A stretch of DNA of 64,000 nt from Diploscapter coronatus (Eukaryota > Nematoda > Chromadorea > Rhabditida > Rhabditidae), in NCBI GenBank assembly GCA_964036155.1, contig OZ038422.1, forward strand, positions 72,625,201-72,689,200. Direction: 5' to 3'. Each line of letters starts with the position of its first letter. Position 1 is the stretch's first letter. The notes below the pieces were generated by a model. It worked only from the letters and a program-made list of their open reading frames with translations. It did no database searches and was not told the origin of the DNA. The position numbers and the translations under genes were made by a program. This document shows positions 48,618 through 60,884 of the stretch, in pieces.

Positions 48618-50708
48618 GGCCGAATTCGCAGCAAACACATTGCCATTGGCAAATTGCTCTTTGAGAGAACATATTAGAGGTGCAGAAAATGAGAAATAGC
48701 GTTGGAAAAGAAAGAGAAATTAGAGAAATAGTAAGAGGAAAAAGACCACATGATATTGCTAAAGAAAGAAATCAGTTGAAGCGGATCTTTGTAAAAACGA
48801 GATGGGTTTTTTATAGCTAGAAATTGGAGAAGAGCAAAACGCAGTGCATAAAAAATTATTCAACGAGGCAAAGGTTGAATAATTGGGAGTTTTTGTGAGA
48901 GCAAATTCAAAGTAATTTGGAAGATTAATTTTTAAAGATATTTTGGTATCTTTCGATATTGCTGAAGCTATGTTGCAAATTTTGACAGATCAAACTCGTA
49001 GAGTAGATATTTAATCACGATTTGGTTTGCTTACTACGAATAGAAATTACTTCAATTTTATCTCCTACAAATATCGTTGCTCAACTTCCAAATTCAGAAG
49101 CACCAAAATCCCTTCTAAAATGTGATTAAGTTTCAATCTTCAATCTATTGTTGATAATCCTTCATAATCTACTTTTCTCAGGATTATGTCTACAAATTAT
49201 CTAAATAATATGTCAACCAATATTTCTACCGTATTTCTTATCATAGAATGAAAATTTCCAAGCTTTCTAAAACCGAGCAAAATCTACTTTCTTATCTTCG
49301 AAACTTTTTCTTTGGTCTCCAAAATTAATTGACTTGTTTGTGCACAATTCTGGGGCGATCACAAAAATGAGAATTCTGAAATGATAAGAATGCAAAATTC
49401 TCGAAGAAAATTTCTTGATAGAGATACAAATTCCCCTTCTAGCCACATGGTAAAATATGGTCTTCAAAAGCCGGCTGGTATTTTTTGAAAATGATAAGAA
49501 TGCAAAATTCGCGAATAGCTCGCGTGACGGGCATCGTTGCTTATCTGGTCAAAATCTTAGACACCTGCTGAGTTTTTAAATTATCTCAGGCCTTTTTCAG
49601 GCTGTATCCTTTAGCATTAGCGTAATTTTAATAGCGTGAACCTTACACTTCATCTCTTTTCCAAGGTAATTATTCTGGAAATCTTCCGGTATTGGACAGG
49701 TTTATGAGAACGTTATCATTTTTATCATTTCACGAGAGGATCCTGGGTGTTTATCGATAAAAATGAAAGGGAATTTTATGGGGCAAATTTTTGAATTCGA
49801 TAGTGAATAACTCGCATTTTACAAAGATCGCCACCGAATTCTCGTGATGATTTAAAGACAAATATAAAAATGAGTAGCAAAAATCCAAAGTCCATTAATC
49901 AAACAATGGAAATGGAAATTAAACAGGAGCTTGCAACTATGAAATTAATTTCATTGCATTATTGCTTTCTTTTGTAGTGAAATAAAGTGATTAATATCGG
50001 CAAAATTCAGTACTCGTTCATCGGACAATGAAAAGTAACAATGAACAGAAACTAATAATAATTTTCCAAGGTTTTTGCATTCCTATTATCCTTGCATCAT
50101 ATCTTCCATTTTGAAGTGCTGAATACTGACAAAAATTCGTCTTCTAATGATTGAACCAAGTAGATATTTTGGAGTATTCTTTACGGCAACTCGTAAATGA
50201 CGAGATGACGAGACCTATCTTTGCCCACACTATTTCGTTTTACTTTCCTTCCTTTCCCTATCTCGAAATATAGGTCTCGCCATCTCGTCATTGACGAATT
50301 GCCATTCTCTACCAACTGAATCATAATAAGTAAGCATAATTGATAAGCTTTAGAATTTTTAAGTTTTATTTATTCAAAGCAGAAAGATCCACAAGTTTAA
50401 TTAAAAGTATCACAATTGGAGTGTCAAAGTAATTCGAAGCTTATATACACTACTTCATAGAACTCAAAAGTGAGAAGGAAAAACAAAACCCATAAATTAT
50501 GTAGACGATAATAAATAATTTGACCTGGAATAAGTCTAAAGTTCCATAAAAATCTTCAGAATAAATTTGCCTATAATCTCTATAAATGCTTAAAAAATTC
50601 AAAAGTTTTGAAATTCTTCGAAAAATAATCATAAAATTCCGTTCGTTATAAGTTTTAAATTTTTCATAAAGCTTTCAATCTCTACACTATCTCTATAGAT
50701 GCTTCCCA
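48618..50708. other. Intergenic, no supported gene
   Basis: AT-rich DNA between the distal promoter of the His-rich gene and the end of the GlcNAc-phosphotransferase gene. It contains a 22-nt direct repeat at 49379-49400 and 49489-49510 (AAATGATAAGAATGCAAAATTC without its last two bases is identical up to the 20 shown first) and the hairpin element at 50185-50303. Open frames are short and random-looking. Confidence 0.5.
50185..50303. repeat. Hairpin element with 34-bp arms
   Basis: The left arm 50185-50218 and the right arm 50270-50303 are inverted copies with three mismatches in 34 bp by my reading. Each starts GGCAA(c/t)TCGT and ends CGAGACCTAT. The loop is 51 bp and holds the 17-mer shared with 47.4 kb. 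It is either a small foldback transposon or a transcribed hairpin such as a microRNA precursor; the stem is long for a microRNA. Confidence 0.65.
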
Positions 50709-50714
50709 TTTATT
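50709..50714 (-). terminator. Poly(A) signal AATAAA of the GlcNAc-phosphotransferase gene
   Basis: TTTATT on +, 28 nt after the stop codon on the - strand, implying a very short 3' UTR. Further TTTATT copies at 50365-50374 are alternatives. Confidence 0.5.
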
Positions 50715-50741
50715 CCGTTCTCTGCCTAGTCTCGTTGTTTT

Positions 50742-53700
50742 TTATCGAACAACATCGAAAACGAGCGAAGCCACGTAGAATCTGAAAAAAGCAATAAAAA
50801 TCTATCTAATCTCACATAATGATAAAGCATAGGTATTAAAACCGCCTAGTATAAATCATTGCGTATTTGAACTATTCGGCAATAAAGAAAAAATCGTATG
50901 ATAAAGCATAAGTATAAAAACAGTCTGGAATAAAATATGAAATTTGGAATACCTGATGAAAAATGCGAGTCCCGAAAATGTCAACTGAATGAGGAGAAGA
51001 ATGTTGGCCAGCGTCGCCTCGTTGATGGGACCCGTGAATTTCAGCGTCAAATTGATGATCGTCAGATTGTTGATCGTCAACCACCTGCAAAGAAAAAAAT
51101 CAATAAATCGATATTCTAATTTTTAAAATATTTTAATTGTTATTTTATATTAAATTTTTGATTTTATGGCGTATAAATTATCGAATCAATTGCTTTCAAA
51201 GATCTCAAGAGGAAAAATATCATAAGTCTAAGCGAAAACTTTCACTGATGAATGGATTTTTTATGAAAAGTTGGAGCGCGGAAATGATCAAATTATGTTG
51301 ATTTTATGAAACTAAAAATTTCTTGAAGCTTATGGGAAAAACCCATTTTAGAATGTTGCGTGAAAAGACTGAAAAAGAAAATGAACCAAATGACGTTCAT
51401 TTTTTTTTATAAAACCTCAAAAATTTCGAAACTAATTTTAAAAAAAAATCTCACTTTTCTCCATCCTTTTCGTATTCCCTGATGTAGAGAGCGCCGATCA
51501 GTTTGAAGACTTTGATAATCAAATGACCAAGGGTTGAAATGTCTTTCTCCTTGAATTCGGCCATCGACATGTTTACCTGAAAATAAAATAATCTAATGAA
51601 TTTTTAAAAATAGATATTTTCAAAAAAATCAATCATTGAAAATTACCGTATCAGTTTTGGGATCGTATTTAGGCAGTCGGTGTCGAGGGCAGGGAATGAA
51701 GTGGAACAATTGAGGAATTGAATAGACGAAATTGACCGTCTGATTTTATAAACATTAATGCAAAATTAGCAGCGTCGAAATATCAAGGCAAAAGTTTCAT
51801 TTTTTTCTAAAAAAAATTCTTGAAACGTAATCGAAATTTTATAATGATTATGTGCATTTGAAAAATGATTTGATCGAGCTAGGAACTATGAAGATGCTCA
51901 AACATATAGAATAAATCAATTTTTAAACTAGTATATTTTAAAACATAAGAAATAATGGCTTACTTGAGGAATAAAGAACAGCATGAGCGTTTTACTGAAA
52001 TGACCCAGAACCGCAACGACCGCCAACGTCATTCCCGCCCAGTAACAGAACGTGTCTCCGACGAACACTCGCGAGGGGTACTGTAATTACCGAAATCCAA
52101 AAAGTAGTATATTGAAAATTAGCATAATCTTTTCAAATATTGCAAATCATTGAATATTTCTTTCAAGGCAAAAATCCTGGAGTCTAATCCGAATATTTAG
52201 ACGAATAGAAAAGCATCAATTCGAACGTAATCTTTATAAATTGAACTTTAGAAAATGTGAAACTTATAAAATTAAATAAAATGTAATGTAGTTTTTCTAG
52301 ATAACTAAAAGCTTACCTTATTATGATAAAAGAGCACTAGAGTGCAGGCGAGGAAAGGCAGAAGAAAGTAGAGCGAGATCTCGTGGTCCCACCATTGTAA
52401 GCGGGCGTCTTCCCGGAATAGCTACAATTTTCGAAATTAGGAGAATGCGCTTCAAATTTTTAGATAATCAAATGCATTTTGAGAAATCTAGTCGATTTCT
52501 TTGTTGTTTGGTATTAAAAGAGTTCAAAATTATAAATTCAATTAAGGGAAAAACAATGTTGAAATTCACGCACTTCATACCCTTATGCATAAGTTTAAAT
52601 AATATTCTTGATGAATTCAAATATTTCCGAGTTATTCGTACGAAGTAATTTTGTAGATATAAAATCTAGAACATTTTCTAAATTCGTTCATTTTACGAAT
52701 GTTTCAGTAAAAAATTTAATAGGATTTGATATTCTGCAATTATTCATTGAGAGGTACCGAGTATAAAAATAAATCTAATTTACCTGAACCAGATTGAAAA
52801 CGATGACACTCGCAGCTAATACAACTGACTGTCCCGACTCGAGTCCGTTAATGCCTGCCAGAATGTTGATCGCGTTCGTGCAGAACACCACTACCATCCC
52901 CATGAACACGTAGTATCTAAATTTGCAAATTTTCTAAAAAAAAATAATAATCTTCCAATTAGTACTGTTTAACTTAAATCCCCTATCATAGATTTTTTAA
53001 AAAGTTCTCTAAAACATTAAATTTCTTTATCGAAACTTGTAGTTTCATCCTTTAGAGGAGATATAAAGAGGCTAATCAATTATAAATTAAATCGGTTTTA
53101 ATGAGCTTAGTTTAGAAAATTTCATTTGATTCCTTTGATGGTATTGATGTCAAGTTACTTCGAAAACTAATTTAAAAGAATTTATCAAGATTCGATTAAA
53201 ATTTTTAAAGCATGTCTAAAAATCGAAAAATGGAAAAAAAAAAACTCACAGATATGAAATATCAAAAAAAGTCGGCAGTGTGATGTGCATCGTGGAGGCG
53301 ACGAACGAATGAACGACGGTCGGCACGGCTACCGTAGTCGAGTTGCCTGAAAGTGAATAATTTAAAAGTCAGTTTCAAGAGTATTCAAAATCGAGCACAT
53401 TTCTCAACATGATAATCAGTCGACTCGGCCTACTAAAAATAAACTTAGAAAAAGACCAACCCGAAACATAGTAGACCATAAGAAGAGGCAAGGAAGACAG
53501 TGTGGGAAAGAGCAATTTGTGTCGCCATCGCAGATCCAAAATGTCATCGGCAAATCCTAGTAAAATCGTCGTGCAAATCGAGATCAGCCCAGACAAAAAC
53601 GCCGCGAAGCGAATGAATGGGAAGTCCGAACTGGAAAATTGCTCGTTTTTAGAAAGAACTATCGTTCCCTTGATATTGTCGTTCAAAGTATTTAGATGAA

Positions 53701-54242
53701 ATAGCAGTTGGAGAAGAATAAAACCTTACAGATCGCCCCCAATCCACTTAAAGAAGGGAAACGGTATGAAGAGGAACATGACGATCAGATACACGGCCGC
53801 GCAGATCACACCCATCGGCTCTGGCACCGGGTCGTTGCTCACCTAAAAAATGAATTGAGCGATTTTTTAGCTATTTTTAGAAAGTGAAACAGGGCAATAA
53901 AAACATTTTAAATTAAAACCAGTCAAGATTTTCTGAAACATACTGAAAAATTCAAGTTTTCAATATCATTTTTCACGATCGAGCGAAAAATCATACTGTA
54001 GGTTTCAGAAAAATAGCGATTTTTGTGGGAAATTTTTGACCAATCCTGCAGTCATATTGGTAATCTAATCCTAGATAGTTGTTCAATTAACTCACTAATT
54101 GACTAATTGGCTTAATTACCTTGCACTGATCGTTTCCGTACATTTTGCGTTGGATAAAAATCGGGATGTACTCCCTAACGAGCCGATTGCAGACGAACGC
54201 GCCTATCGCACTCAACAGTAAATTGACACCCAACGTCCACAT
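50742..54242 (-). CDS. algn-7: UDP-GlcNAc:dolichyl-phosphate GlcNAc-1-P transferase (DPAGT1/Alg7)
   Basis: ER membrane enzyme that makes GlcNAc-PP-dolichol, the first committed step of N-glycan precursor synthesis. Exons, in transcript order: 54242-54120, 53842-53730, 53630-53461, 53346-53250, 52916-52784, 52421-52317, 52080-51964, 51739-51647, 51576-51455, 51084-50953, 50781-50742. All phases agree; 414 residues, close to animal DPAGT1 (about 408). Family signatures: [15 protein letters not shown] (103-117, metal-binding Asp pair 107-108), [18 protein letters not shown] (180-197), [12 protein letters not shown] (252-263), and the [14 protein letters not shown] loop (303-316). Multiple hydrophobic helices run throughout. 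The last exon encodes [12 protein letters not shown]. Divergently transcribed from the CCT gene. Confidence 0.95.
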
Positions 54243-54951
54243 TGCAACTGACTTAATTAGGGTAATTAAGTTGTGTAACTAGGCTAATTAATTGGTTGCT
54301 AAATTTATTGCAAGTCGATAAATCAGTAACTAACGAAAAGCTTAACGAAGTCGAAGCAAAAATTATAGAACAGGGTGTAAATGAAATGCGAGTTTAATTA
54401 GCAGGCAGTTAGAACATAATTGGAGGTAGATAATTACCATAATTGCCCGAAATTAGCGATAATTATCGAGGGAAATTCAAACTTTTAGAGCGACGCTTCT
54501 TTAATGCTCGACGTTTCTTTAACGCTCGACGTTTACGTCGTATTTATCGACAAATTGGTTTGCGGAGGGTTATTATTCTCGAAGGTTCCGCGTTTGAGTT
54601 TCCGATTTTCTCCTTATTTTCTTCCAACTTGCTATAATTTTCTGTAGAAATGTTAGCGCAAGAATTGCAAAAATTTTTGAGCCAAAAAATTACTAAACTC
54701 TTGAAGAATGAAACTGGCCTGATTTAGGCACAATTTCTTTAATTTCAATACTTTTCAACTTTTAATTTTTTATTCTTTGGCTGAAAATCGGTTTCAACCA
54801 CGATGCATCCACCTCTATTCTAGTTCTAGAACATCAATTTGAAAAAAAAAAACCTATGAAAAATTGTATTTTTCGTAAACTTTAGCCGGATTATTGTAAA
54901 ATTGTTAGTTTTCTTTTAAAGTTGATTTTTAGCAAACATCGGTCTGCCAAA
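54243..54951. promoter_or_regulatory. Shared divergent promoter region with an 18-bp tandem repeat
   Basis: About 0.7 kb separates the two start codons. The part near the transferase gene is rich in TTAATTA-type motifs. At 54491-54540 lies an imperfect tandem repeat: CGACGCTTCTTTAATGCT, CGACGTTTCTTTAACGCT and a partial third unit ending in the palindrome GACGTTTACGTC. A GATTTTTAG acceptor (ending 54932) precedes the CCT start by 19 nt, suggesting trans-splicing. No TATA box is evident for either gene. Confidence 0.5.
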
Positions 54952-57900
54952 ATGATGCGTCCACCGATCATTCTGCTCAAAGAGGGCACCGAGAACAAGC
55001 AGGGCAAACAGCAGATCGTCTCCAACATTCAGGCCTGTCAGGTCCGAATTTTTAGAAATTTTACTTTTTGTTTTGGAATATATGACACTAGAAGATTAAT
55101 TTGCGGAATTGCTTCTTAAGACGACGTTTTTGAAACGAATTGGAGAAATTTTTGTGGAATTTACTTTTTAGGGGAAATTTTTAAAAATTGAAAATTGTCG
55201 ATTTTAGGCCGTTGCGGACAGCATTCGCACGACGCTCGGCCCACGCGGACTCGACAAGCTAATCGTCGATAGCAAAGGTAGAAAATAAAATTCGGAATTG
55301 AAGCCTGATTGCAATAATAACTAGTTCATAGAACAAATTTGATATTGAAGCAGTTTTCCCTTTAGAAATATTTTTGTCAACTTACTATGACTCGACACGA
55401 CATTCAATTATTGATTGCATCTTTGCTGATTTTATAGTAAAACTGAGTTATACTCAGGAAGAGAGTAGACACCTTTATTCCATACTTAATGTAGTAACAT
55501 AGAAAAGAGAAGGAAAAAGAACGACTGCTACTGAGAAGGGTAAGTGAGAGAGATTGAAGGAGCGGGGTCTTATGAATTAGAGAAGAAGGAACAGGAACCA
55601 GCTTGCGTCCGCAATAGCATCTTCGAATAAAGTTGGAAGAAAATTGAAACATACTCATTTTCCAGGCGAAACGACGATTTCGAACGACGGCGCGACGATC
55701 CTGAAGCTGCTGGACGTGGTCTACCCGGCCGCCTCCGTGATGGTCGACATCGCCAAGTCGCAAGACGCCGAAGTTGGCGATGGGACCACTACTGGTAAGG
55801 ATTATTGATTTTGGATGCTGTAGTTTATCTTCTTTCCTACTACTTTACTAAACACGCATCTACTCCGTATTATTGTCATTCTAAAATTTGTCACTTACCT
55901 TTTCTTCTGAAATACAATTGATTTCCTGTTTTTTGTAGCAATTTGATCGAAGTCAAACATAAAATTATGAAAATATGCATAAAAATCGATTTTCACTTGT
56001 ATGAAAAATAATTTAACATTTAGTTGTTGTCCTCGCAGCCGAGATTCTGAAGCGTTTCAAGCCGTTCATCGAGGATGGCGTCCATCCGCAGCTGCTCATT
56101 CGCACGATCAGCGCTGCTAGTGAGGAGGTAATTAGCGGATAATTACCCTAATTAAATGCACTTAATGTTGATAATTTACTAATTAAATTACCCTAATTAA
56201 GGCCCTGAAATACCTGAACGAGTTGGAGATCAAAATCAACGGCGAGGCCGAGTTGAGAGATATGCTCGTCAAGTGCGCCTCGACCACGCTCAGCAGCAAA
56301 TTGGTGGGATTTTCAATTAATAAAAAAATATTTTAACTTTATTACAAAACGAAAGAAAGATCTCAATGTCTCTATTTATGTAATGGTGCTCAGGATGAAA
56401 TTTGAAGCCCATCAAATAATTGATTTTTGAAAAAAACTTGAATTTTGGGTGATACTTATATGCAGGTAGGGAAATGGTATGAATACTAGATTTAACATTC
56501 AAGGTATTTTTGAAACTCATAATTTTCAAAAGGAAGACTTTGCTTATCGATATTAAGAAGCTATTAGAGTTTAATTACAAAATTTTATTCTATGCTTTTT
56601 TGCAGAACTTTTAAATGATCAACCTTTCCAGGTGTCGCAAGAGCGTGCGTTCTTCTCGGAGATGGTAGTCGATGCGGTGAATCAACTGGACGACAGACTC
56701 TCGCTGAGTATGATCGGCATCAAGAAAGTCAACGGCGGAAATCTGTTGGTCAGATTTTTCTCTATTTTTAAAAATGTTATAAAAATGAAAAAAAAAACAT
56801 TCTAACTTCTTTGGATATTCATCTTTTTCACTGACTCGTCGTTATAGTTTGAAAAGATAATGTCAAATTTGCAAAAAAGAAGAGAAACAGAATGTGACTT
56901 TTGAAAGTTTCTTGTTTCAATGAAATTGTTATTCTATTCGAAAATCATCAAATTCAATACATCAACGCCTCTTGTCTTTAACATAAAAATTTATTTTTTC
57001 TAAAATAATTCTTTCCAGGAGTCACGTCTTGTGAAGGGCGTTGCGTTCCAGAAGGCGTTCAGCTACGCAGGCTTCGAGATGCAGCCCAAGCACTACGAGA
57101 ACGTTCAAGTCGCGCTTCTCAACATCGAATTGGAGTTGAAGGTAAAACGTAAAATTCGCTGCAAGTGGAAGAATAGGATGTTTTCCTATCTTTTGCTATT
57201 TCTGCATATATGCGGTTGAATAAAGGAATTTGAACATTTTCTAAATACTCAAACTTAAGGCTGAAAAGGACAATGCTGAGATGAGACTCAATACGGTCGA
57301 GGATTTCCAGGCGGTTAGCCTTTTTATTGTTCTTTTTACATTATTAACTATTGAGAAACTAAACATTGAATGAGAAGAGATTTATTGAAACATGCCAATT
57401 TGAAATATTTTATTTTCTTGTCACTCGAACGACTAAAATCTATTAGAATTTGATAATCTGAAGTTTTATTTAAACGTTCCGAAAGATAGACGCTTGCTTT
57501 ATTTTTAAAAATTCAGTTCCATTAAGCCGGTAGAATTGTTCGGAATCCTGGGAAATTTTAAGGATTTAAAAAAAAAAAAAAAAAGAAACATAGCATTTTA
57601 GGTTGCTATTTTACTCACTGCAACATATTTATCTCTTCAGGTCGTCGATGCCGAGTGGAACATCCTCTACGAAAAGCTGCAGAAAATCCACGACAGCGGG
57701 GCGAAGATCGTTCTCTCGAAACTCCCAATCGGGGACGTTGCCACGCAGTGGTTCGCCGATAGGTAAAATTAAAAGTCTTATGATTTTTTGTTAGTTTGAA
57801 TTAGTTTTTCAAATGATTTCGGGGGAACCGGAAGTATTTCTTGAAATGCTCATTTTATTTAGTGAGTATGAGGATTTAGTTGAATATTGCTAAGTTTCAG

Positions 57901-60347
57901 AAAATTGATTAATTAGATTTACTTCAATTTCACATTGAATCCGTTTTATTCTTCACTTTTCGCTGGTAAACTTAGTCAAGTGGATAAAGCATTGGCTTTC
58001 TAATCCTTTCAAGCCATATCTATCGCCCTCCAATTTATTTCACCAGAATTGTGGGACAAGAAATTATGGCTAGAGCGAAATGGCTGCTAATTACCCAGAT
58101 TAACTTTAAAGATAGTTAATTAGGTCGCAAAGCTTCGACAACAATTTACCCTTTCCTGATATGATAATCCTTTTTATCTACCTTTTCAAACCTGTACTTG
58201 AAGAAATCATAAAATAAAACGTCTAAAAATGAATATATTTTTTCAAGCTAGGTAACTTTCATGGAAGTAAGTAAATAATAGGAAAATCTAGCCTAGAAAA
58301 AAATTTCAGGGACATGTTCTGCGCGGGTCGTATTCCGCAGGACGATTTGGATCGAGTGATGGCTGCCTGTGGAGGCTCGATTCTGACCACTGTTTCTCAG
58401 GTACAATTTTCAGAAATTTTTCTAATTAAAAACTCATAAAAATTCAGATCGACGCCTCCGTCCTCGGAAAAGTCGGGAAGTTCTACGAGCAGCAGGTCGG
58501 CAGTGAGAGGTACGGGTTAAAAAAATAAAGCGAAGTTTTTTTCTGCATATTACTTGATTGTGATTATAAACGTAACAGAATTATGGAAAATATTCATTTA
58601 AATTTCTATGAAATATGCAGAATTGAATCATTTTCGAGTTTTTCAAGTATTTTAATTCTGAATATCAGGTCTATTGATGGATGCTACTAAATGACCAAAT
58701 TTCGAAGATCTTCCTTGGAACATAAATATTTTCAGATATAACTTCTTCGAGGACTGTGCAGTGGCAAAGACTTGCACTTTGCTCTTGCGTGGCGGGGCCG
58801 AGCAATTCATCGCTGAGACGGAGCGCTCTCTGCACGACGCGATCATGATCGTGAGGAGAGCCAAGAAGAACGACAGCATTGTTGCGGGTGGGTAAAAAAT
58901 TGGTCTTTAAATATTGTTCGATCATTCCTTTCAAATTTGACTGCAAAATGTAGAAAATTAAAAATTAAATGTAAAAATCGACTTGCAGTATTTTGATACC
59001 TGCCTATTCATTTTGAATTGCAATTTTGGACAACTTTAAAAAAAAACTTGAACGCAATCTAATCGAATTTTGAGGCATACAAATTGCAGGAGGCGGAGCG
59101 ATCGAGATGGAGCTCTCGAAGCGACTGCGCGACAAGGCCAAGACCATCACCGGCAAGGAGCAGTTCTTCTGGATGGCCTTCGCGAGAGCGTTCGAGGTTC
59201 GTTAAAATATAGGTTTCGAAAATAGTCTAAAAGTTTGATAATATATCTAGCTTTTTAGTCATTTTTCAATTAGAGGATTTCTTATAAGAAAGGTGATGGG
59301 AAAAAAACGTGTTTCAAGATTCCGGAAATTTCCCTATTTTTCAAAAATAATCACGTAATCTTCTTTAAACCGTCGAAGAAAAATGCCTTGTGTTTAAAAA
59401 AGTCGCACCACGATTCTAAATATTTTTCCTAGCGCTATATATCGATTTTTCTACATACCAAAAATCAATAGCCAAAATAATAAATTCCAGGTCATCCCCC
59501 AGCAGCTGTGCTACAACGCTGGTATTGACGCTACTGACGTCATGAACAAGCTGCGTCACAGACATTTCAAGGGTCATTTTTATATCCTTGAATTTTATTT
59601 TTATTTTTTTTTATTTCCAGGCGAACAGTGGGCCGGAATCGACATCCATCGCGAGGCGGTCGGTGACAATCTCGCTGCCTGCATCTGGGAGCTTTCCCTT
59701 GTGAAGAGGGTGGGTTTTTAATTTCTATGAAAAAATATCCAAAGTATAGAAAGTAGAAAATTTGTAAAAAAAAAATCTAGTTTTAAATCATTTACGACTT
59801 GGTTTTCAAATATGTTTCAATTTTTGATAAACGAAAAATATATTTGGATTTCAACAACTAACTGTAGAGCTAGAAATTCGATGACGATAATTTGATTTTT
59901 CCAGAACGCGATCACGGCTGCTACCGAAGCCGTGTGCCTGGTGCTGTCCATCGATCAAACGATCAAGAACGTGCGCTCGCAGGTAGAAAATTCATAAAAA
60001 AAAAACTACCTATAAATTAAAGTGTTCTAGAATGCTACATTGATTTTCTAGAATCATATCAAGGGTGTGCCAAAATTTTCGCTTCCAAAAATCGAAAAAA
60101 AAAATTCATCTTCGCACACCCCTGGATCAGATGCATCCAGCACTTAAGCCAGATCTCCCGTGCGTACTCCTCTTGAGCTAAAATTTTCGCTAAAATTATG
60201 CTGCGTGCCTCTTTTCCTATAATTTGTCGCTCAGGCTGAAAGTCAGCCTAGGTCTGTCTAGAATTAGACTTAATACTGACTTTAAAATAACTATGAAAAT
60301 GGTTACAGACCGGAGGCGGAATTCCCGGAATGCCTCAGCAGATGTAG
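54952..60347 (+). CDS. cct-7: CCT/TRiC chaperonin subunit eta (17 exons)
   Basis: One of eight subunits of the cytosolic ATP-driven chaperonin that folds actin and tubulin. Exons: 54952-55041, 55208-55277, 55666-55794, 56024-56127, 56202-56303, 56632-56748, 57019-57141, 57260-57313, 57641-57762, 58310-58400, 58448-58509, 58736-58887, 59090-59196, 59491-59572, 59621-59709, 59905-59982, 60309-60347. Phases agree; 536 residues (human eta about 543). It begins [18 protein letters not shown], typical of eta; ATP-site motifs LGPRG (40-44), NDGATIL (60-66), GDGTT (91-95) and [10 protein letters not shown] (404-413) are intact. Eta-type segments include [25 protein letters not shown] and [20 protein letters not shown]. 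The last exon encodes only [12 protein letters not shown]. Two introns end in AAG rather than CAG. The first of the paired ATGs is used by homology. Confidence 0.97.
57568..57584. repeat. Poly(A) run inside a cct-7 intron
   Basis: Seventeen A in a row on the + strand within intron 8 of cct-7. No target-site duplication or gene-like sequence lies beside it, so a retroposed tail is not supported. Confidence 0.7.
57966..58038 (+). pseudogene. Degenerate tRNA-like sequence in a cct-7 intron (weak)
   Basis: Contains TTAGTCAAGTGGATAAAGCA, a good match to a tRNA D-arm and A box, followed by TTGGCTTTCTAATCC, which resembles an anticodon arm with TCT. The anticodon stem pairs poorly and no proper T-arm (GTTCGANTC) follows, so it cannot be a working tRNA. 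A tRNA-derived relic or chance are both possible. It lies in intron 9 of cct-7. Confidence 0.25.
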
Positions 60348-60878
60348 ATGAATACCATCAAGGGCAGTGGCCAGTGAATTTTTTGGAATATGGTTTCTGC
60401 TTTTCAAAAAATCATCTTTTTTTATCATTTTTATTTTTTCTTTATTTTAAAATTTTAAAGCAATATCTGAATTTTTAGGTGTGAAATCCTAAAAAAAATT
60501 CCGATCATTTTTCTTTTCTCCCAATCAAAAATCTCAAATTCTTGATGCTACTTTTACTTTGAAGCTTCAGTTTTCTCTAAAGAAATCGTTTGTTATTGTC
60601 ATTGCTTTACTCCTTTTTTATCACCATCTTTTAACCGGAATTGTTGATTCACGCAATGATCTATTGTCGAGTTGCCTGAAATTGACAAAAAAGTGGACGG
60701 AGCCAAGATCTCGAGGCCACATCCATTTTGCAATTTTAGGACTTGGCTCTTTTTACGAAATGCCGTGCGTTGTTCTTTTGATTTTTTTTTTCAAATTGTT
60801 ATCGATGGTTCGAAACTCGAAATGATTATTTTTGAAATGAAAACCATTTTGTTTTGGTTGACTTTAAATTTGAAGTGA

Positions 60879-60884
60879 AATAAA
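60879..60884 (+). terminator. Poly(A) signal AATAAA of cct-7
   Basis: First AATAAA after the cct-7 stop on the + strand, about 530 nt downstream. Open frames between 60348 and this point lie in the 3' UTR and are not conserved-looking. Confidence 0.5.

Noticed and set aside
55404..55763. 119-codon - strand frame in cct-7 exon 3 and intron 2
   Set aside because: Starts as antisense of exon 3 and continues as low-complexity Ser/Phe in the intron.
60559..60878. Frames after the cct-7 stop codon
   Set aside because: Inside the inferred 3' UTR, Phe/Leu-rich, no acceptor or start context.
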